In this document: positions 59,405-64,000 of the stretch, piece after piece
Layout: every line of letters starts with the position of its first letter
Position numbering within the stretch: the stretch's first letter is position 1
Assembly: GCA_910577945.1 (NCBI GenBank)
Contig: CAJTNI010000004.1
Span: 1 to 64,000, forward strand
Source: an uncultured Christensenella sp.
GTDB taxonomy: Bacteria; Bacillota; Clostridia; Christensenellales; Pumilibacteraceae
Direction: 5' to 3'
DNA length: 64,000 nt
Notes under the pieces: generated by a model
Told to the model about the DNA's origin: nothing
Database searches by the model: none
Seen by the model: the letters and a program-made list of their open reading frames with translations, nothing else
Translations under genes and position numbers: made by a program

Positions 59405-61155
59405 AAAATACAAAGGCACAAAAACAAGCGGGCACAATGCGCCGCCTCATGAAGTATTTGCTCCCGCACGCGTGGCTGCTCGCGCTCGCGTTTGTTTGCG
59501 CGGCGATTTCCTCCGTGGGCATGCTGTTTACGCCCGTGGTAATCGGCGACGCGGTCGACTGCATGCTCGCCGCGGGCAAGGTCGATTTCGAGCGGCTCAC
59601 CGCGCTCATAATCGCGCTCGCCGTGATAATCTGTGCGGTCATGCTGTTCCAATGGCTTATGAACCTGCTCGCCCAGCGCGCGGCGCACTACGCCGTTAAG
59701 GGCGCGCGCAAGGACGGGTTTTCCGCGCTGACCGACGCGCCGCTCGGCTATATCGACTCGCACTCGCACGGCGACCTTACGGCGCGGCTGTCTGTGGACG
59801 CCGACCAAATCGCCGACGGCATAGTGCAGGGCGCGACGCAAATTTTTACGGGCGTTGTAACAATCGTCGGCACGCTCGTGCTGATGATACGCATAAATCT
59901 TTGGATAGCCGTTGCCGTCGCCGCGCTCACGCCGCTGTCGCTTTTGGTGTCGTTTTTGGTCGCGCGCGGCTCGCATAAATACTTCACGCGGCAAACGCAT
60001 GTGCGCGGCGAGCTGTACGACTGCGCCGAGGAAACGATTAAAAACCGCGCGCTTATCGCCGCCTACGGGTACGCGCCGCGCGCGCAAGCCGAGTTCGGAC
60101 AAAAGAACGAAACGCTGCGCAAATGCGGCTTTAAAGCGACCTTCTACTCGTCGCTCGTCAACCCGTCCACGCGCCTGATAAACTCGCTGGTGTACGCGGT
60201 CGCCGCCGTCATGGGCACGGTGTACGCAATCGACGGCACGGTGTCCGTAGGCGACATAACCAAGCTGCTGCTTTTCGCAAATCAGTTCGCCCGCCCGCTC
60301 AACGAAATCACGGGCGTGATTACCGAGTTCCAAACCTCGCTCGCCGCCGCCAAGCGCATACTCGACCTCACCGAGATAGCCCCGCAGGACGACGGCGGCA
60401 AAGCGCTCGTGCCGTGCGGCGACGTAGCGATACGCGCGCTCGATTTTTCGTACGTGCCCGAAAAGCCGCTCATACAAAACCTCAATCTCGACGTGCCGCA
60501 GGGCACAATGGTGGCAATCGTCGGGCGTACGGGCTGCGGCAAAACTACGCTTATAAACCTTTTAATGCGCTTTTACGACCCCACCGCGGGCGAGCTGCTG
60601 TTCGACGGCGAGAACGCCGCCGAGCTCACGCGCAGCGGCGTGCGCAAAGGGTTCGGCATGGTGCTGCAAGACACCTGGATTTTCAAGGGCAGCGTGCGCA
60701 ACAACATAGCGTACGGCAAGCCCGACGCGACGGACGCCGAGGTCAAAGCCGCCGCCGCCGCTTGCGAAATCGACGGATTTATCGAGCGCATGCCCGACGG
60801 CTACGACACGATAATCGACGACGGCGACGGCATATCGCAGGGACAAAAACAGCTTATCAACATTGCGCGCATAATGCTCACCGACCCGCCCATGCTCATT
60901 CTCGACGAGGCTACGAGCAATATCGACACGCGAACCGAGCAGCGCGTGCAGAGCGCGTTCGACAAGCTTTTGCGCCCCGCGAACGGCAAAAAGAAAACGG
61001 GCTTCGTCGTGGCGCACCGCCTGTCCACAATCGTCAACGCCGACGTAATTCTCGTAATGGACAAAGGCAATATCATTGAGCGCGGCACGCACAAGGAGCT
61101 GCTCGCCAAGGGCGGCGCGTACGCCGAGCTGTACAGCGCACAGTTCGCAAGCTGA
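59401..61155 (+). CDS. ABC exporter half-transporter, catalytic-site subunit
   Basis: 584 residues. The start at 59401 is taken because its ATG overlaps the previous stop (ATGA); an in-frame ATG eight codons upstream is possible. Six membrane segments (~20-325), Walker A GRTGCGKTT, signature ISQGQKQLINIARIM (SQGQ in place of SGGQ, frequent in this partner type), Walker B LILDEATSNID with catalytic Glu, and the H-loop VAHRLS. It forms the ATP-hydrolysing half of the heterodimer encoded with the preceding gene. Confidence 0.94.
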   Translation: MKNTKAQKQAGTMRRLMKYLLPHAWLLALAFVCAAISSVGMLFTPVVIGDAVDCMLAAGKVDFERLTALIIALAVIICAVMLFQWLMNLLAQRAAHYAVKGARKDGFSALTDAPLGYIDSHSHGDLTARLSVDADQIADGIVQGATQIFTGVVTIVGTLVLMIRINLWIAVAVAALTPLSLLVSFLVARGSHKYFTRQTHVRGELYDCAEETIKNRALIAAYGYAPRAQAEFGQKNETLRKCGFKATFYSSLVNPSTRLINSLVYAVAAVMGTVYAIDGTVSVGDITKLLLFANQFARPLNEITGVITEFQTSLAAAKRILDLTEIAPQDDGGKALVPCGDVAIRALDFSYVPEKPLIQNLNLDVPQGTMVAIVGRTGCGKTTLINLLMRFYDPTAGELLFDGENAAELTRSGVRKGFGMVLQDTWIFKGSVRNNIAYGKPDATDAEVKAAAAACEIDGFIERMPDGYDTIIDDGDGISQGQKQLINIARIMLTDPPMLILDEATSNIDTRTEQRVQSAFDKLLRPANGKKKTGFVVAHRLSTIVNADVILVMDKGNIIERGTHKELLAKGGAYAELYSAQFAS

Positions 61156-61213
61156 GTTTAGCGCGAGCCGAAATTTCGACGAACTCGCCCTGCGAAAATT
61201 TATCGTAAAAAGC

Positions 61214-61238
61214 AAAAACCGCCTGCGGGCGGTTTTTT
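61214..61238. terminator. Bidirectional terminator between ABC and MATE genes
   Basis: AAAAACCGCC, loop TGC, GGGCGGTTTTTT; it serves both convergent genes and overlaps the last bases of the MATE stop codon. Confidence 0.9.
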
Positions 61239-62679
61239 ATTGTTCGGAGTTTTCGTCGGCTTGCGCGGTCGCGCCGTCGTCGCGCGCCGCCGCTCTCGCC
61301 CGCTCCACCTCGCGCTCGCGCTTGTTGAACACGCGCGGAAACGTCACGAAAATGACGACCGTCGTAATCGCGCCCGCGACGAAATCGGCTATACCCTCGG
61401 ATAGATACACGCCCTTAAAGCCCAAAAAGTGCGTGAGCGCAAAGCACAGCGGTATCAGTATTATCACCTTTCGCAGCACGGCGAGAATGACCGCCGACTT
61501 AGCCTGACCGAGCGCGACGTTTACGTTTTGCAGCGTCATTTGCACAAAGAACATAATCGAGCCCATGAGGAAGAACGGCGCGTATTCGGTCACGATTGCG
61601 CGCACCTCGGCGCTCGCCGAAAACATATACGCGTAAAGCTGCGGCGCGGCGAGCGACGCCGACCACACGACCGCAGCAAAAACGAAAGCAATCGCCGTCA
61701 CGTACTTTATGCCCGTTTTGAGCCGCGCGGAATTGCCCTTGCCGTAGTTGTAGCTCACAAACGGCTGCATGCCGTACCCCAGCCCGTTGAGCGGCAGCGA
61801 AATCAACTGCAACGCGCTCAGCATAATGGTAAGCGCGGCGGTGTAGTCCTTGTTGCCGCCCGTCGCGCTATTGAGGTTTACGTTGAACACAATCTGAATG
61901 GCGCATTCGGTCAGCGTCATTATGAACGGCGAAAACCCGAGCGACAGTATGCAAAAAAACCGCCGCGCATCGGGCTTCATATCGCCGAGCTTAAATCGGA
62001 ATATACTGCGCTTGGAAAAGAAAAAGCAAATAATCCAAACGAACGATATCAACTGCGACAGCACCGTCGCAAGGCTCGCGCCGTTTACGCCCATGCCCAG
62101 CGCGAATATAAACACGGGGTCGAGTATAATGTTGACGACCGCGCCTATCAGCACCGAGAACATGGCGGTGAGCGAGTACCCTTGCGCCGTTATAAACGGG
62201 TTAAGCCCCTGCGCCGCAAGCACAAATACCGTGCCCGCCGAATAGATTTTAAGATACGACGTCGCGTACTCGACCGCGCTCGGCGGACAGCCGAACAGCT
62301 CGACGATTTGCCGCGCGAGAAAAAACGCAGTCACGCTGAGCACGACGCCTATTGCGGCGAGCGCGACGAACGACGAGTTGAACAGCTTGTTCGCCTCGGG
62401 CGTATCGTCCTCGCCCAGCTTCATGCTCGCCCGCGGCGCGCCGCCCAAGCCGATTAGGTTGGCGAACGCCTGAATGATAAGCGTTATCGGCAAAACCACG
62501 CCGAGCGCGGCGAGCGCGTCCATGCCCGAGCCCTTTATATTAGCCACGTACATTCTGTCCACAATGTTGTACAAAAACGTGATGAGCTGCGCGACTACGG
62601 CGGGCACGGTCAGCTTGAACACAAGCGGCAATATCTTGCCCGTGCCCAGCAATTCGGTTGTGGTTTGAGATTTTCGCAT
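61237..62679 (-). CDS. MATE-family efflux transporter
   Basis: 480 residues from ATG 62679, twelve membrane segments in two six-helix bundles. Family landmarks include PAVVAQLITFLYNIVDRMYV (first helix), GLGGAPRASMKLGE and the second-half counterpart QPFVSYNYGKGNSARLKTG. Exports cationic drugs or metabolites using Na+ or H+. The C-terminal ~30 residues are a charged, Ala/Arg-rich tail. The start is supported by the -10 box ending seven bases upstream; the twelve codons before it lie within the promoter. Confidence 0.93.
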   Translation of the reverse strand: MRKSQTTTELLGTGKILPLVFKLTVPAVVAQLITFLYNIVDRMYVANIKGSGMDALAALGVVLPITLIIQAFANLIGLGGAPRASMKLGEDDTPEANKLFNSSFVALAAIGVVLSVTAFFLARQIVELFGCPPSAVEYATSYLKIYSAGTVFVLAAQGLNPFITAQGYSLTAMFSVLIGAVVNIILDPVFIFALGMGVNGASLATVLSQLISFVWIICFFFSKRSIFRFKLGDMKPDARRFFCILSLGFSPFIMTLTECAIQIVFNVNLNSATGGNKDYTAALTIMLSALQLISLPLNGLGYGMQPFVSYNYGKGNSARLKTGIKYVTAIAFVFAAVVWSASLAAPQLYAYMFSASAEVRAIVTEYAPFFLMGSIMFFVQMTLQNVNVALGQAKSAVILAVLRKVIILIPLCFALTHFLGFKGVYLSEGIADFVAGAITTVVIFVTFPRVFNKREREVERARAAARDDGATAQADENSEQ

Positions 62680-62686
62680 TACCGCT

Positions 62687-62715
62687 ATTCTATCACAGCC
62701 GCGCGGCAAAAGCAA
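62687..62715 (-). promoter_or_regulatory. Leaderless-type promoter of the MATE gene
   Basis: -35 TTGCTT, 17-base spacer, extended -10 TGATAGAAT, then seven bases (AGCGGTA) to the ATG; no Shine-Dalgarno. Confidence 0.65.
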
Positions 62716-62804
62716 TTATTTACGACGGGCGCGGCGATGCGTGCGCGAAAATCCGCAAATTTCCGCGGCGAACCCTCGCGCAACAAATCGGTGCGCGTTT
62801 GCTA

Positions 62805-62833
62805 TTGCATGCGCGCCGCGAGCATGCTATAAT
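62805..62833 (+). promoter_or_regulatory. Leaderless-type promoter of the XRE-SdpI gene
   Basis: -35 TTGCAT (62805-62810), 17-base spacer, -10 TATAAT (62828-62833), six bases (AACGGC) to the ATG at 62840; no Shine-Dalgarno. Confidence 0.75.
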
Positions 62834-62839
62834 AACGGC

Positions 62840-63736
62840 ATGTTCAAGGATAATCTTATTTACCTGCGCAAAAAGAAAGGGCTTACGCAGCGCGAGCTTG
62901 CCGCGCGGCTGTTCGTCACGCGTCAAGCCGTTTCCAAGTGGGAGCTCGGCGTTACCGAGCCCGATTTGCAAACGCTCAAACGCCTTTGCGAAGCGCTCGA
63001 CTGCACGACGGAAACGCTGCTCGGCGACCGTATCGACGGGCAAAGCCCCGCCGACGGCGAGCGCGCCGTCACCGAAAAACGCGATACGCTCAACCGCATA
63101 ATGCTTGCGTGCACGCTGTTGTTTACCGCGTTTTGCATGCTGACAATCGCAATGCTTTACAGATACCTGCCCGAGACTATCCCCGCGCATTGGACGCACG
63201 GCGAAATAGACAGGTACGGCGACAAAGCCGAAATTTGGATGCTTGTTTCGGCTTTTGCGATATTTGCGGGCGTGGATATCGTCGTTTTCGTCATATGCAA
63301 AAAATACGGCGACGGAAAATCGGCGGCGCTCGGGCACTCGATAATATTGTTAATGATTCTCGCGTTCGAGCTTTTTGTGCTTATAACGTACATGCGCTAC
63401 GTTCCGACCGAATATTTAATCCCCGCCACGGCGAGCGAAACGGCGGCGCTCACGCTCGTGATTTTCGCAGGCGTATCGCCGCGCATAATGCCGCCCAACA
63501 AAGTCTACGGCGTCAAAACGCGGCTCACGCTCGACGACCGCGACGCTTGGCGCAAGGTCAACGCCGTTGCGGCGATATCGGGCGGCATAACCTCGGCGTG
63601 CGTTTTCGCCGCGTGCATGATTTTCGCGAGCAAGTACGCGTACGCGGCGTTTGCCGCATATTTGATTCCCGCTATAATCGTGTGCGTTTATCACAAAATC
63701 CAGAGCGCCCGCGTCAAACGCAAGCAAGGCAATTAG
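62840..63736 (+). CDS. XRE regulator fused to DUF1648 and SdpI membrane domains
   Basis: 298 residues. N-terminal XRE helix-turn-helix (~4-60; LTQRELAARLFVTRQAVSKWE), then about six membrane segments. The loop IPAHWTHGEIDRYGDK (~112-127) is the DUF1648 signature and NKVYGVKTRLTLDDRDAWRKVN (~225-246, two parts) that of SdpI, the immunity/signal protein against the SdpC toxin. In Bacillus the DNA-binding SdpR and membrane SdpI are separate; here both are in one chain, so a membrane signal could act directly on DNA binding. Start 62840 is set by the -10 box six bases upstream. Confidence 0.9.
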   Translation: MFKDNLIYLRKKKGLTQRELAARLFVTRQAVSKWELGVTEPDLQTLKRLCEALDCTTETLLGDRIDGQSPADGERAVTEKRDTLNRIMLACTLLFTAFCMLTIAMLYRYLPETIPAHWTHGEIDRYGDKAEIWMLVSAFAIFAGVDIVVFVICKKYGDGKSAALGHSIILLMILAFELFVLITYMRYVPTEYLIPATASETAALTLVIFAGVSPRIMPPNKVYGVKTRLTLDDRDAWRKVNAVAAISGGITSACVFAACMIFASKYAYAAFAAYLIPAIIVCVYHKIQSARVKRKQGN

Positions 63737-63744
63737 CCGCGCGC

Positions 63745-64000
63745 CTAGTCGTCGTAATACAGCGTAAAGCACACGTCCTGCGAGTGGTCGCCGAATTTTT
63801 TTCCGAACAGATTAAACCCGCCGACGTTCTTTGCCGTCGGTTTGTTGCCGAACCGTACCTCTACTCTGTTCCCCGCGCTCAGCCCGAGGTCGTTTAACCG
63901 CGCCCGCGTTTCCACACGCGCGCCGTTTATCGTCGCGCCCTTTTCGTCCACGGCAAGCGTTATAAGCGCGCCGTATTGCGTGTTTACGCGCGGCCACCAC
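63745..64000 (-). CDS. Unknown protein, C-terminal part, truncated by window edge
   Basis: An open minus-strand frame enters from the right edge and ends at 63745, giving the last ~84 residues (WWPRVNTQYGALITL ... CFTLYYDD). The start lies outside the window; the internal GTG/ATG-like positions are not taken as starts since the frame is open throughout. The piece is beta-rich with a GGFNLFGKKFGDHSQD segment. No family recognised. Convergent with the XRE-SdpI gene, eight bases apart, without a clear terminator between. Confidence 0.65.
   Translation of the reverse strand, partial: WWPRVNTQYGALITLAVDEKGATINGARVETRARLNDLGLSAGNRVEVRFGNKPTAKNVGGFNLFGKKFGDHSQDVCFTLYYDD

Noticed and set aside
1..64000. 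Transposase, integrase, toxin-antitoxin pair or restriction system
   Set aside because: Looked for on both strands; none of the open frames has recognisable motifs of these families.

Overview
The window reads as chromosomal DNA of an uncultured Bacillota/Clostridia-type bacterium. Secreted proteins carry lipoboxes and no outer-membrane genes are visible. Ribosome binding sites are of the AGGAG type and promoters are sigma-A-like. The gene content includes type III glutamine synthetase, an ECF-type ThiT, a flavin reductase-rubredoxin fusion (an anaerobe trait) and MalFGK-type sugar uptake. Most of it is GC-rich; the leftmost 3.5 kb and the stretch around 20.8-22 kb are clearly AT-richer and look acquired. 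No transposase, integrase or CRISPR array is visible.

Layout. (1) 1-3.3 kb: an edge-truncated gene of unknown function, then a four-gene phage-derived cassette on the minus strand (P27-type terminase small subunit, ParB-like protein, methyltransferase-fold protein, SPL-type radical SAM), lying between two ~155-bp direct repeats. (2) 3.45-21.6 kb: a probable genomic island bounded by a 19-bp direct duplication of the 3' end of tRNA-Arg(CCG). Its core is one tightly packed 11-gene minus-strand operon (20732 down to 3920) with a strong promoter. The operon encodes, in order, a transglutaminase-like protein, a ClpB-like AAA+ protein with a degenerate first AAA module, a small helical protein, a 587-aa unknown, a coiled-coil protein, an NrdG-like radical SAM protein, a zinc-finger GTPase, a GAP1-like membrane-anchored protein, then a GLUG-motif, an LRR and a lipoprotein surface protein. 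This is the best candidate for an undescribed system. (3) 22-30.4 kb: glycogen locus glgB-glgA-glgP plus a GH13 enzyme. (4) 30.5-37.6 kb: housekeeping and small membrane genes (TPP riboswitch-thiT, DUF421, AAA ATPase, rubredoxin fusion, mnmA, CDF transporter), interspersed with a short dispersed repeat family. (5) 37.9-52.1 kb: an eight-gene carbohydrate-uptake operon divergent from an AraC regulator. (6) 52.3-64 kb: glutamine synthetase, zinc-ribbon membrane protein, dnaN, a heterodimeric ABC exporter, a MATE exporter, an XRE-DUF1648-SdpI fusion and an edge-truncated gene.

How the parts work together. The glycogen genes give elongation, branching and phosphorolysis, but no ADP-glucose pyrophosphorylase is in the window. 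The sugar operon has uptake (two permeases, solute-binding protein, ATPase), cell-surface glycan binding (two CBM lipoproteins), a putative TIM-barrel hydrolase and a surface ADP-ribosylglycohydrolase-family protein. The island operon joins cytosolic NTPases with co-transcribed surface proteins, which suggests a sensing or conflict device rather than metabolism. That functional reading is inference from domains and gene order. Five genes also show promoters whose -10 box lies only 6-10 bases before the start codon, pointing to leaderless mRNAs.
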